Source of the DNA: Odoribacter sp.
GTDB taxonomy: Bacteria; Bacteroidota; Bacteroidia; Bacteroidales; Muribaculaceae
Direction: 5' to 3'
DNA: 64,000 nt
Assembly (NCBI GenBank): GCA_023663145.1
Contig: JAMPHZ010000002.1
Span: forward strand, 105,071 to 169,070
The notes beneath the pieces were generated by a model. That model saw nothing but the letters and a program-made list of their open reading frames with translations. It was not told the origin of the DNA and made no database searches. The position numbers were made by a program, and so were the translations under genes. Positions 55,629 to 63,740 of this stretch are shown here, piece by piece. The number at the start of each line of letters is the position of its first letter. Within the stretch, counting starts at the first letter, position 1.

Positions 55629-56294
55629 ATGAATAACCAAACCCAAACGATAGCCATAAGCAAGGAAACGGTGGCCCAATTGCCCGCCGTGTCGTTCAAC
55701 GGCGGCATAACGGTGGTAGACACCCCGGCCAAAGCCCGCGTGGCGTTACGCGAGCTCTCCCGGGCACGTGTAGTGGGGTTTGACACTGAAACCAGGCCTT
55801 CATTCCAGCGCGGGCGGCTGCACAACGTGGCACTGATGCAACTCTCAACTGACGACCACTGCTTCCTTATACGCCTGAATATCCTGGGTATGCCAGAGCC
55901 TCTCAAGCACTTTCTGGAAAATCCTGAGATCATAAAAATCGGACTTTCCGTCCACGATGACTTCTCGGTAATGCGCCGTTTGTGCCCGGAACTTTACCCA
56001 CAGGGATTCATAGATCTGCAGGAATATGTAAAATATTTCAATATAAGTGACATTTCGCTACAGAAAGTCTATGCCATAATATTTAACGAACGTATATCCA
56101 AGACCCAACGTCTTACCAATTGGGAAGCTGAGCATCTCACCGAGGCGCAGCAAACATATGCCGCCATCGATGCATGGGCCTGCCTGCGTATGTACCGCCG
56201 CCTCCGATCGGGAATGTTCGACCCTGACAAATCACCATATATAGTTGACCGGTCAGAACTCAACTGCAACGGACAGTTAGCATCAAAATCATGA
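55629..56294 (+). CDS. DEDDy 3'-5' exonuclease (RNase D/WRN type)
   Basis: 221 residues. Exo I residues D52 and E54 lie in GFDTETRPSF; exo II is in KIGLSVHDDFSVMRR; exo III is QTYAAIDAWACLRMY with Tyr and Asp spaced as in DEDDy enzymes. It degrades RNA or DNA from the 3' end in the cytoplasm; the substrate is not clear because no HRDC domain is present. It overlaps the next small gene by 4 nt and shares control DNA with bioA. Confidence 0.9.
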   Translation: MNNQTQTIAISKETVAQLPAVSFNGGITVVDTPAKARVALRELSRARVVGFDTETRPSFQRGRLHNVALMQLSTDDHCFLIRLNILGMPEPLKHFLENPEIIKIGLSVHDDFSVMRRLCPELYPQGFIDLQEYVKYFNISDISLQKVYAIIFNERISKTQRLTNWEAEHLTEAQQTYAAIDAWACLRMYRRLRSGMFDPDKSPYIVDRSELNCNGQLASKS

Positions 56295-56518
56295 GACGCC
56301 TGCCACGACACATAACACTACCTCTGCTGCTGCTCATCTATCTCTGTATCATGGCGTGGCTTGGTCTTGACGGGCTGCGCTCGGGAGCCACATCACCTGT
56401 GCAATATTTCGGCACCATAGCACTGACATTGCTGGTGCTTGTACTACTATATTTCTTCCTCAAGAAACGCGACCGGCTTCGCAGGGAGCGACAAAATGAC
56501 TTAAATAAAAAATCATAA
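56291..56518 (+). CDS. Small two-helix membrane protein
   Basis: 75 residues. Two membrane helices (about 9-29, [19 protein letters not shown], and 38-58, [19 protein letters not shown]) are followed by a basic tail [11 protein letters not shown]. Its start lies in the exonuclease stop (ATGA). I do not know a family. It is followed after 7 nt by gpmI. Confidence 0.72.
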   Translation: MRRLPRHITLPLLLLIYLCIMAWLGLDGLRSGATSPVQYFGTIALTLLVLVLLYFFLKKRDRLRRERQNDLNKKS

Positions 56519-56525
56519 TATAATT

Positions 56526-58046
56526 ATGTCTAAGAAAGCATTACTCATCATCCTCGACGGATGGGGCATCGGTGACCACAAACACGACGACGCCATTTTC
56601 TCAACTCCTACCCCTTATTGGGATTATCTTCTCAAAACATATCCTCACTCGCAGCTTCAGGCCTCAGGCGAGAACGTAGGGTTGCCGGATGGCCAGATGG
56701 GCAACTCCGAAGTCGGACACCTCAACATCGGTGCAGGGCGCATCGTGTATCAGGATCTTGTGAAAATCAACAAGGCTATAGAAAGTGGCTCCATCCTTGA
56801 GAACCCTCAGGTGAAAGCCGCATATTCATATGCTAAAGAAACGGGCAAAAACCTGCATCTGATGGGACTCACCTCTACAGGCGGCGTTCACTCCTCTCTT
56901 GACCATATATTCGCATTATGCGACATCGCAAAAAAATATGAGCTTGAAAACGTATATCTGCACTGCTTCATGGACGGCCGCGACACCGACCCCCGCAGCG
57001 GCATAGGGTTTATCAAGCAACTCTCCGAGCATTGCGATAAGTCGGCAGGCAAAATCGCCTCCATCATTGGCCGTTACTATGCCATGGACCGCGACAAACG
57101 CTGGGATCGCGTGAAGGTGGCCTATGACCTGCTTGTTGACGGTACCGGTCTTCAGGCTACCGACATGGTTGACGCCATGCAGAAGAGTTACGATGAAGGT
57201 GTCACCGACGAGTTCGTGAAACCTATTAACAATTCCACGTTTGACGGCACCATCAAGGAAGGAGATGTGGTAATATTCTTCAATTACCGCAATGACCGCG
57301 CCAAGGAGCTCACCACTGTGCTCACACAGCACGACATGCCTGAAGAAGGCATGCACACAATTCCGGGGCTGCAGTATTACTGCATGACTCCCTACGACTC
57401 ATCGTTCACCGGCGTGCATATATTATTCGACAAAGAGGATGTATCTAACACTTTGGCTCAATATCTCTCAAGCCTTAACAAGAAGCAGCTTCACATTGCC
57501 GAGACTGAGAAATATGCCCACGTGACATTCTTCTTCAACGGTGGCCGCGAGCAACCTTTCGAAGGCGAGGACCGGACTCTTGTACCTTCGCCCAAAGTCG
57601 CCACATATGATCTCAAGCCTGAGATGAGCGCATACGAGGTAAAGGATAAACTCGTCGACGCAATCAAAGAAAACAAATATGACTTCATCGTGGTAAACTT
57701 CGCTAACGGAGATATGGTTGGACATACCGGTATATATCCTGCCATACAGAAGGCTGTTGAAACCCTTGACAATTGCCTGCACGATGTTGTAGAAGCCGCC
57801 AAAGACACCCATGACTACGAGGTTATAATCATAGCCGACCACGGTAATGCTGACTACGCCGAGAATCCTGACGGAACACCCAACACCGCTCACTCGCTCA
57901 ACCCCGTACCTTTCGTGTACGTGACCGATAAAGAAGGAGCCCACACTGAAAACGGCATTCTTGCTGACGTAGCGCCTTCAATACTTCATATCATGGGACT
58001 TCCCCTTCCCAAGGAAATGACAGGCAATGATCTGATAAAAGATTGA
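56526..58046 (+). CDS. gpmI: Cofactor-independent phosphoglycerate mutase GpmI
   Basis: 506 residues, the usual length. Metal-binding Asp of LDGWGIGD, the phosphoserine in [30 protein letters not shown], the Arg pair of [11 protein letters not shown], and the late metal site [10 protein letters not shown] and [10 protein letters not shown] are all present. It interconverts 2- and 3-phosphoglycerate in glycolysis with manganese. It lies at the end of a three-gene unit with the exonuclease and small membrane genes and is followed by a strong terminator. Confidence 0.97.
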   Translation: MSKKALLIILDGWGIGDHKHDDAIFSTPTPYWDYLLKTYPHSQLQASGENVGLPDGQMGNSEVGHLNIGAGRIVYQDLVKINKAIESGSILENPQVKAAYSYAKETGKNLHLMGLTSTGGVHSSLDHIFALCDIAKKYELENVYLHCFMDGRDTDPRSGIGFIKQLSEHCDKSAGKIASIIGRYYAMDRDKRWDRVKVAYDLLVDGTGLQATDMVDAMQKSYDEGVTDEFVKPINNSTFDGTIKEGDVVIFFNYRNDRAKELTTVLTQHDMPEEGMHTIPGLQYYCMTPYDSSFTGVHILFDKEDVSNTLAQYLSSLNKKQLHIAETEKYAHVTFFFNGGREQPFEGEDRTLVPSPKVATYDLKPEMSAYEVKDKLVDAIKENKYDFIVVNFANGDMVGHTGIYPAIQKAVETLDNCLHDVVEAAKDTHDYEVIIIADHGNADYAENPDGTPNTAHSLNPVPFVYVTDKEGAHTENGILADVAPSILHIMGLPLPKEMTGNDLIKD

Positions 58047-58064
58047 CAGCACATTAATTATCAT

Positions 58065-58108
58065 AAATGAAAAGCCCGTGTCCCAAATGAGACACGGGCT
58101 TTTCATTT
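58065..58108 (+). terminator. Terminator after gpmI
   Basis: Arms 58065-58082 and 58091-58108 form a perfect 18 bp stem with A-rich and T-rich flanks, so it is bidirectional in form. Confidence 0.9.
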
Positions 58109-58171
58109 GGTACAAGAACAGTAATTGAGACAATGTTTGTATTAAAATTTGTTAACTTTAGGTACTTTGTA

Positions 58172-58203
58172 TTGCATAGTATTATAAATGGATTTAACTT
58201 TGC
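58172..58203 (+). promoter_or_regulatory. Promoter of the padR-pspC pair
   Basis: TTG (58172-58174), a 20 nt spacer, and TAACTTTGC (58195-58203). The leader is about 17 nt. A PadR operator would be expected nearby but I cannot point to one. Confidence 0.75.
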
Positions 58204-58225
58204 ACTGTAAAAATTCATCTACATC

Positions 58226-58549
58226 ATGAATATAGAAAATTTAAAGACACAAATGCGCAAAGGTATGCTTGAATATTGTGTACTGTTAATACTGCGCGAC
58301 CGTCAGGCATATGCCTCCGAATTAATCAGCCGCCTCAAGGAAGCCAGGCTGATAGTGGTGGAGGGCACATTATACCCGCTGCTGACCCGCCTCAAGAACG
58401 ACGGTCTTCTCAGTTATCAGTGGCAGGAGTCAACCTCAGGCCCACCACGGAAATACTATACCCTCACCGATGAGGGATGCGAAGTGCTCGACCAACTATC
58501 AGTAGCATTTGATGAAATTTTCGCAACCGTAAACCACCTCCGTAACTAA
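58226..58549 (+). CDS. PadR-family transcriptional regulator
   Basis: 107 residues. A winged-helix DNA-binding domain with the PadR signature (MRKGMLEYCVLLILRDRQAYASELI, then VVEGTLYPLLTRLKNDGLL and RKYYTLTDEG) is followed by a short helix for dimer formation. It lacks the long C-terminal effector part, like the short PadR subgroup. It lies 13 nt before the PspC gene, which it very probably controls along with itself. Confidence 0.92.
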   Translation: MNIENLKTQMRKGMLEYCVLLILRDRQAYASELISRLKEARLIVVEGTLYPLLTRLKNDGLLSYQWQESTSGPPRKYYTLTDEGCEVLDQLSVAFDEIFATVNHLRN

Positions 58550-58562
58550 TATCATTATAAAA

Positions 58563-59666
58563 ATGAAAAAGACATTCCCAGTTAACATAAACGGCATAGT
58601 CTTCTACATCGATGAAGACGCCTACAATCTGCTAAACACCTACCTCGACCAGTTACGCAATACGTTCACCGGTAACGATGGCGCTGAAACAGTTGACGAC
58701 ATTGAAAGCCGCATAGCCGAGATATTTTCAGAAAAATCCACCGACGGCACCCATATCATAATGCTGAATGACGTGAATGATGTGATAGAACGGATGGGAA
58801 GGCCTGATGACATCGCACCTGAAGGGAACGACATAGCTTCCGGGAAAACAGCCGATACAGATACGACTGCCGGAGAAAACAGCACCACACCTCCCCCTTT
58901 CCAAGATACAACGGCCAATACAGAAGAAGCATCTGTGCCCAAGAAACTCTATCGCGATGAGCGCAACAAGGTATTCGGGGGTGTGCTTGCCGGATTCGCT
59001 CTATATCTTGGATGGAATGTGACCGCCCTAAGGGTAATTATCGTCATTCTTGCCCTGATTACCAAGATACTTCCATTCGGCTTAATATATCTTGTGGCAT
59101 GGATGATCATCCCGCCGGCCCGCACACCCCGTCAGATACTTGAAATGACTGGGCGTCCCGTTACCCTCGAGAGTCTCGGGCGCACAATACTTGGGACACC
59201 CGACGCAGCCAACCAATATGAACACGGCTCAGGATCATCTTTCAGCCAGGTATTAGGAAAAATAATAATGGCTTTCGTGGGTCTTATCGGAGGTATGTGC
59301 GCCATAGGCGCGACAGCAATGTTCATAGCTGCCGTATCCGGGCTTGTGCTGTACCTGGGTTGGGCTACACCGACATTGATAGATTATTTCGGAATCATTA
59401 AACCTCTGAATATGCCTGTGGTTGTGGCATGTGGTATAATATGTATGTCATTGGCTATACTGATACCGTCGCTCGCGGCTGTATGGGCCGGATGCAATAG
59501 TCTTTTCAACTCCCGCGGCATATCACGCAAAGCCACTGTATCAATCATAATCTTCGAAATCCTGGTAATAATCGCAACCATAATCCTGTTTGAGGTAGCA
59601 AGCATCGGAAACATAGCATGCATGGGATCGATGCTGACCACCGCAACAGCTCTCCAGATATTTTAG
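58563..59666 (+). CDS. PspC-domain membrane protein
   Basis: 367 residues. The first 125 residues are soluble, with an acidic helix DIESRIAEIFSE and ERMGRPDDIAPE of the type found before PspC domains. The PspC domain (about 125-190, KLYRDERNKVFGGVLAGFALYLG) holds one amphipathic and one membrane helix. Three to four further membrane helices lie at about 235-365. PspC proteins report on inner-membrane stress; the link with PadR suggests that this pair responds to envelope damage. Confidence 0.88.
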   Translation: MKKTFPVNINGIVFYIDEDAYNLLNTYLDQLRNTFTGNDGAETVDDIESRIAEIFSEKSTDGTHIIMLNDVNDVIERMGRPDDIAPEGNDIASGKTADTDTTAGENSTTPPPFQDTTANTEEASVPKKLYRDERNKVFGGVLAGFALYLGWNVTALRVIIVILALITKILPFGLIYLVAWMIIPPARTPRQILEMTGRPVTLESLGRTILGTPDAANQYEHGSGSSFSQVLGKIIMAFVGLIGGMCAIGATAMFIAAVSGLVLYLGWATPTLIDYFGIIKPLNMPVVVACGIICMSLAILIPSLAAVWAGCNSLFNSRGISRKATVSIIIFEILVIIATIILFEVASIGNIACMGSMLTTATALQIF

Positions 59667-59707
59667 GGCTTCCAATAATGACAAAAGCACCTGCGAGGTA
59701 CTTTTTT

Positions 59708-59749
59708 ATAGCCGGGCTATGAAACCCGGCTATTTTTTTTTAACTTTGC
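59708..59749 (+). promoter_or_regulatory. Terminator fused to promoter before the flippase operon
   Basis: ATAGCCGGG (59708-59716) pairs with CCCGGCTAT (59725-59733), followed by a T tract that runs straight into TAACTTTGC (59741-59749). The terminator for pspC and the -7 of the flippase gene are thus adjacent. The start codon is 9 nt after the -7 element, so the leader would be only a few nucleotides. Confidence 0.65.
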
Positions 59750-59757
59750 CACTGAAT

Positions 59758-61299
59758 ATGGAAACAGCATCGCGCACTTCGCGCAGCATCAGAAACATGA
59801 CAGTAGCGCTGATCTACTTCGGCGTCACTGTAGCTTTGCAGTTTTTTTCGCGACGCATTTTCCTTGAGCGCCTCGGGACAGAAGTTCTTGGCCTAAACAC
59901 CACAGCAGTCAACCTGTTGCAGTTCCTTAACCTTGCCGAACTGGGTATAGGCGTTGCCGTCGCTTACGCCCTTTACAAACCGCTGCATGAGAGTGACCGG
60001 GATACCATAGCCGAGATTGTGGCTCTGCAAGGGCATCTTTACCGACGCATAGCATGCGTGATCATAGCAGGAGCGACACTGCTGAGCTGTTTTTTCCCGT
60101 TTATTTTCTCAAAAATGCAGCTTCCGCTGTGGTATGCTTATGCATCGTTCGGGGTGATGTTGTATTCCTCTCTTATATCTTATTTTTTCAATTACAAACA
60201 GATAGTGCTCTCTGCCGACCAACGCGACTATGCAATAAAATACTCGTTCGGTTCCGTGCAGATCATAAAAATCGGATGCCAGATAGCTGCCGTGAGCATA
60301 TCTGACTCACCATATGTATGGTGGCTGGCAATAGAGGTTGCCGGCGCCACTGCCGGCGCAGCAGCTCTCAACTTCGCGATAAGGCGTCGCTATCCATATC
60401 TGCGGAAACCACTGATGACACGTAAATCCCTGATGAAAAAATATCCGGGTATTGTAGCCGACACCAGGCGGCTTTTCATTCACCGGATCGCGGAATATGT
60501 ATTGCAACAGACCTCGCCCCTGATAATCTACGCCTGCATCTCAATGTCAATGGTAGCCATGTACGGCAACTACATGTTAATATCAGCCAATCTACTGCTG
60601 CTTCAGATGTCGGCATTGGGAGGCGTGCAGGCCTCAGTAGGGAATCTTGTAGCCGAGGGCGAACGCACACGCACTATCAGCGTATTCAACGAGCTCTTCT
60701 CTCTATATTTCTTTTGCGCGGCATGGTCGACAGCAATGTTCATAGCCCTCACCACTCCATTCATAACATTATGGCTCGGTAACCGGTACTTATTGCCGGG
60801 AATTGTGCTCTCACTCATGGCTGCAATATACTTCATAGGCAGTTTCAGGCCGGTGATTGATACGTTCAAAGCCGCTAACGGATTGTTTTCCGATGTGTGG
60901 GCGGCAGTTGCCGAAGCAGCTCTGAATCTGGGATTGTCAATACTTTTAGGTATATTATACGGCCTGCCGGGAATATTGTGCGGAGTACTCATATCATTGC
61001 TTGTGATAGTCATTGGTTGGAAACCCATATATGTTATGCGATGCGGGATGCACCTTAAGACACGTTTTTTCTGGAGCCTCGCCATGCGCCATTGTGTTGC
61101 CGCATTACCGGCGGCTGCATTATTGTGGGCGGTTATGACCTGGCTTCCGCTAAATCCATCAGACAGTTGGGCCGCGTTGATCTCATGCGCCATCATTTAT
61201 ACCGCTGTATTCGCCATAACACTGGCAGGAGTCATGTACATTGCCACTCCAGGAACTTCTCTGCTGTTCAACCGTCTAAAAGCATATATCAGCCGATGA
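59758..61299 (+). CDS. Polysaccharide flippase (Wzx/PST family)
   Basis: 513 residues. I use ATG 59758 (METASRTSRSIRNMTVALIYF); an ATG at 59719 would overlap the terminator. About 12 to 14 membrane helices follow, starting with a short amphipathic N-terminus (RNMTVALIYFGVTVALQFF). The pattern is that of flippases that move undecaprenyl-linked sugar repeats across the inner membrane. It is coupled by a 4 nt overlap with the first of three glycosyltransferase genes, which indicates one glycan-building operon. Confidence 0.88.
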   Translation: METASRTSRSIRNMTVALIYFGVTVALQFFSRRIFLERLGTEVLGLNTTAVNLLQFLNLAELGIGVAVAYALYKPLHESDRDTIAEIVALQGHLYRRIACVIIAGATLLSCFFPFIFSKMQLPLWYAYASFGVMLYSSLISYFFNYKQIVLSADQRDYAIKYSFGSVQIIKIGCQIAAVSISDSPYVWWLAIEVAGATAGAAALNFAIRRRYPYLRKPLMTRKSLMKKYPGIVADTRRLFIHRIAEYVLQQTSPLIIYACISMSMVAMYGNYMLISANLLLLQMSALGGVQASVGNLVAEGERTRTISVFNELFSLYFFCAAWSTAMFIALTTPFITLWLGNRYLLPGIVLSLMAAIYFIGSFRPVIDTFKAANGLFSDVWAAVAEAALNLGLSILLGILYGLPGILCGVLISLLVIVIGWKPIYVMRCGMHLKTRFFWSLAMRHCVAALPAAALLWAVMTWLPLNPSDSWAALISCAIIYTAVFAITLAGVMYIATPGTSLLFNRLKAYISR

Positions 61300-62060
61300 A
61301 AGCATTCATAATCAACATGCCCCATGACACGGCACGGCGTCACAATATGGAGAGCGTGCTAAGCACTTCTCCATTCAAAGATGACTACGAATTCATCAAC
61401 GGGGTGAATGGCAGGGCTATGGATGCACGGCAGCTCCGTAATGAGTTTGACTATGAGGCCTTCGGGCACCACGCCATGGGGCGCCCGACACAAGGTGAGA
61501 TAGGCTGCACTCTGTCACATCACAAAATATGGCAGAAGATAGCTGATATGACATCACCTGCTGTTGTACTCGAAGATGACCTGCACTTTGAAGGCAGCTG
61601 GGACACAGTCCTGAAGTATGTTGAACAATGGATGCTATGCGACGAGCCCCGGGTGCTTCTGCTTCCACGTCATTTCTTCTACCGCAGGGGCCGTAGATTC
61701 AACAACGCGACCGTAGCACGGCCAATAATAGGGTTCGGCACTGAGTGCTATTTTATAAATCCGGCCGGCGCGCGACACATGTTGGGATTGGGGAAACCAT
61801 TTTACATTGCCGATGACTGGGACTATTTCCAACGGTGCGGACTTCAGGCAAGGGCTATAATTCCTCATCCCATAGTGCTTGACGAAGACAAATTTGCATC
61901 AAACATTGATGGGCGCTCCCCTGACCGTTTACCCTGGCGCCATGCGGCGGCATCTGTCATTCCGGAGACTTTCACTTTCGGATACCGGCGTATATTCCAC
62001 ATAATTCTGCAACACAAGCTGCACCTGCTGAAAAAATATCTCTCACCTACCGAACAATGA
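61296..62060 (+). CDS. Family-25 glycosyltransferase, copy 1
   Basis: 254 residues, starting in the flippase stop (ATGA). GT25 motifs are clear: MKAFIINMPHDTARRHNM, YEFINGVNGRAMD, GEIGCTLSHHKIW, VVLEDDLHF (the metal-binding DD) and FINPAGARHM. The family includes LgtB/LpsA galactosyltransferases for lipopolysaccharide and lipooligosaccharide. The sugar cannot be fixed. The next gene is a paralogue, coupled by 4 nt. Confidence 0.9.
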   Translation: MKAFIINMPHDTARRHNMESVLSTSPFKDDYEFINGVNGRAMDARQLRNEFDYEAFGHHAMGRPTQGEIGCTLSHHKIWQKIADMTSPAVVLEDDLHFEGSWDTVLKYVEQWMLCDEPRVLLLPRHFFYRRGRRFNNATVARPIIGFGTECYFINPAGARHMLGLGKPFYIADDWDYFQRCGLQARAIIPHPIVLDEDKFASNIDGRSPDRLPWRHAAASVIPETFTFGYRRIFHIILQHKLHLLKKYLSPTEQ

Positions 62061-62812
62061 AAGCCTTCATCATCAACATGCCTGAGAATCTCACACGCCG
62101 CCACAACATGGTGGCCGAGATGGCTAAGACTCCTTTTTCACACTATGAGTTTGTAGACGGAGTCAACGGACGTGCCATGAGCGACGATGAGCGGCGGAAG
62201 GAGTTTGACTACGACGCATTCGTTCAGCTCAATCTCGTGCAGCCATCACCAGGAGAGGTCGGATGCGCACTTGCCCACCGTCGCGCCTGGGAGAAGATAG
62301 CGGCCGGAGAAGAGTCTGTATTTGTATTCGAAGATGATGTGACATTCTCGGGCGAGGATTGGAAAGACATCACAGACTATGCACACATATGGCTCAATTC
62401 TCCAAATCCACGCGTGCTGTTACTCAATGACTGGTTCTTCTCCCCTACCCTCCAACGCACAGGCCGGCTTAAGGTAGGCACTCCCATTTATCTCACAGTA
62501 AATGCTTATGCCTATGCCATAAACCCGGCCGGAGCACGCTTCCTGTATGACCTGGGAAGGCCCCACTTCGTTGCCGATGCCTGGGACTACTACGCACGTC
62601 GCGGGCTACAGATCAAGGATACATGCGATCATCCTGTCACCCCGTCGGCCCAATGCGAGTCTACCATAGGCCTACACACATATGAAAATCTGGACTGGAA
62701 TGCTGCCTCCCGTATCGTGCAACCGATACCATTTATCTTCTTCCATGAACTTGACTTCATAATGATATTTCTGTCGCGGCTACGCATATTCCATCACGTA
62801 AAGAAAATATGA
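62057..62812 (+). CDS. Family-25 glycosyltransferase, copy 2
   Basis: 251 residues. It has the same motif order as copy 1: MKAFIINMPENLTRRHNM, YEFVDGVNGRAMS, GEVGCALAHRRAW, FVFEDDVTF, AINPAGARF and FVADAWDYY. The start overlaps the stop of copy 1. The strong similarity at both ends suggests a recent tandem duplication, while the middle differs enough to change the acceptor or donor (inference). Confidence 0.9.
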   Translation: MKAFIINMPENLTRRHNMVAEMAKTPFSHYEFVDGVNGRAMSDDERRKEFDYDAFVQLNLVQPSPGEVGCALAHRRAWEKIAAGEESVFVFEDDVTFSGEDWKDITDYAHIWLNSPNPRVLLLNDWFFSPTLQRTGRLKVGTPIYLTVNAYAYAINPAGARFLYDLGRPHFVADAWDYYARRGLQIKDTCDHPVTPSAQCESTIGLHTYENLDWNAASRIVQPIPFIFFHELDFIMIFLSRLRIFHHVKKI

Positions 62813-63597
62813 CTATGAGAGCGTATGTGGTCAATCTTGAGAAAGACTCTGATCGCCGCGCCGACATGCGCGGGAAAATGGCTGAAACACCGTATAGCGA
62901 CTTCTCATTCGTAAAAGGTGTATACGGCAAGGGTCTTTCAGAACATGAATGCGAGGAATATTTTGATCTGGCACGGTTTAAGGAAGAATTCGGATACAGA
63001 CCTTTCCTGGGCGAGATAGGATGTGCTGCCTCACATTACGGAATATGGACCGATATTGCCCGATGCGGACGACCTGCCATGATTTTTGAAGATGACATTT
63101 ACTTTGACGGCGGGTGGAATGGAATCCCGTCTTTTCTGGAGTCATGGCTCGATAGCCCGCGCCCACGCGTGATGCTCCTCACTCACTTCTTCATGTATTA
63201 CAGGGGCTCGGTCATTGATCACGGGAATGGAATAGTGTCAGTAAATACTGTAAACGCATTCGGCACCGTGTGTTACGCAATAAACGCGGCTGCGGCACAG
63301 TTGCTTGTCGATCTGGGCAAACCACACTACGTAGCCGACGCGTGGGATTATTTCAAGACGAAGGGGCTTGAGGTAAGAGGCCTTCTGCAACATCCGGTCT
63401 ATGTGAATTACGACTACAGGTCAAATATAGACTCCAGAGGCCCGGACCCTGACAGACTCCTTGATTACATCGGCTATATACCCGGTGTTAACACTGTAAC
63501 ACAGGTTTACCGTAAACTGTACATTATCATAGCGTCTAAACTTGGGATACTGCACATCTGGCACCACCAGCCGGGACCCACTGTTAAAAAAACATAA
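62809..63597 (+). CDS. Family-25 glycosyltransferase, copy 3
   Basis: 262 residues. Motifs: MRAYVVNLEKDSDRRADM, FSFVKGVYGKGLS, GEIGCAASHYGIW, MIFEDDIYF, AINAAAAQL and YVADAWDYF. It starts at ATG 62809, overlapping the stop of copy 2 by 4 nt; an ATG at 62815 is the alternative. It is more diverged than copies 1 and 2 (Val for Ile at the start, Ala for Pro-Ala-Gly in the INP motif). It ends the operon; no clear terminator is visible before the rplU promoter. Confidence 0.9.
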   Translation: MTMRAYVVNLEKDSDRRADMRGKMAETPYSDFSFVKGVYGKGLSEHECEEYFDLARFKEEFGYRPFLGEIGCAASHYGIWTDIARCGRPAMIFEDDIYFDGGWNGIPSFLESWLDSPRPRVMLLTHFFMYYRGSVIDHGNGIVSVNTVNAFGTVCYAINAAAAQLLVDLGKPHYVADAWDYFKTKGLEVRGLLQHPVYVNYDYRSNIDSRGPDPDRLLDYIGYIPGVNTVTQVYRKLYIIIASKLGILHIWHHQPGPTVKKT

Positions 63598-63647
63598 ATA
63601 AAGCCATCACTAACCGTCTCATAAGCCTGTGGCACGCTAAAAATTAG

Positions 63648-63656
63648 TAACTTTGC
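63648..63656 (+). promoter_or_regulatory. -7 element of the rplU operon
   Basis: TAACTTTGC (63648-63656). A weak CTG at 63627-63629 lies 18 nt upstream in the -33 position. The leader would be about 80 nt. Confidence 0.6.
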
Positions 63657-63672
63657 GGTGCATTTACCGTCA

Positions 63673-63709
63673 CGGGCTCGCTAAAGCGCCGCAAATTAGT
63701 GGCCGCCCG
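63673..63709 (+). promoter_or_regulatory. Structured leader of rplU, possible autoregulatory site
   Basis: CGGGC (63673-63677) pairs with GCCCG (63705-63709) and encloses smaller GC-rich elements (GCGCC, GGCC), within an otherwise AT-rich 85 nt leader. Ribosomal protein leaders often bind their own product, but no known motif is recognised here. Confidence 0.35.
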
Positions 63710-63740
63710 GCGGATTAACTCTTTTATAATTAACATTATA

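Noticed and set aside
55540..55629. BirA or BioR operator at the biotin promoter
   Set aside because: No palindrome of the expected kind is visible; only the two -7 boxes and a T run are present.
61092..61295. N-terminally extended first glycosyltransferase starting inside the flippase gene
   Set aside because: The extra 68 residues are out-of-frame flippase sequence; the GT25 domain begins at the ATG at 61296.
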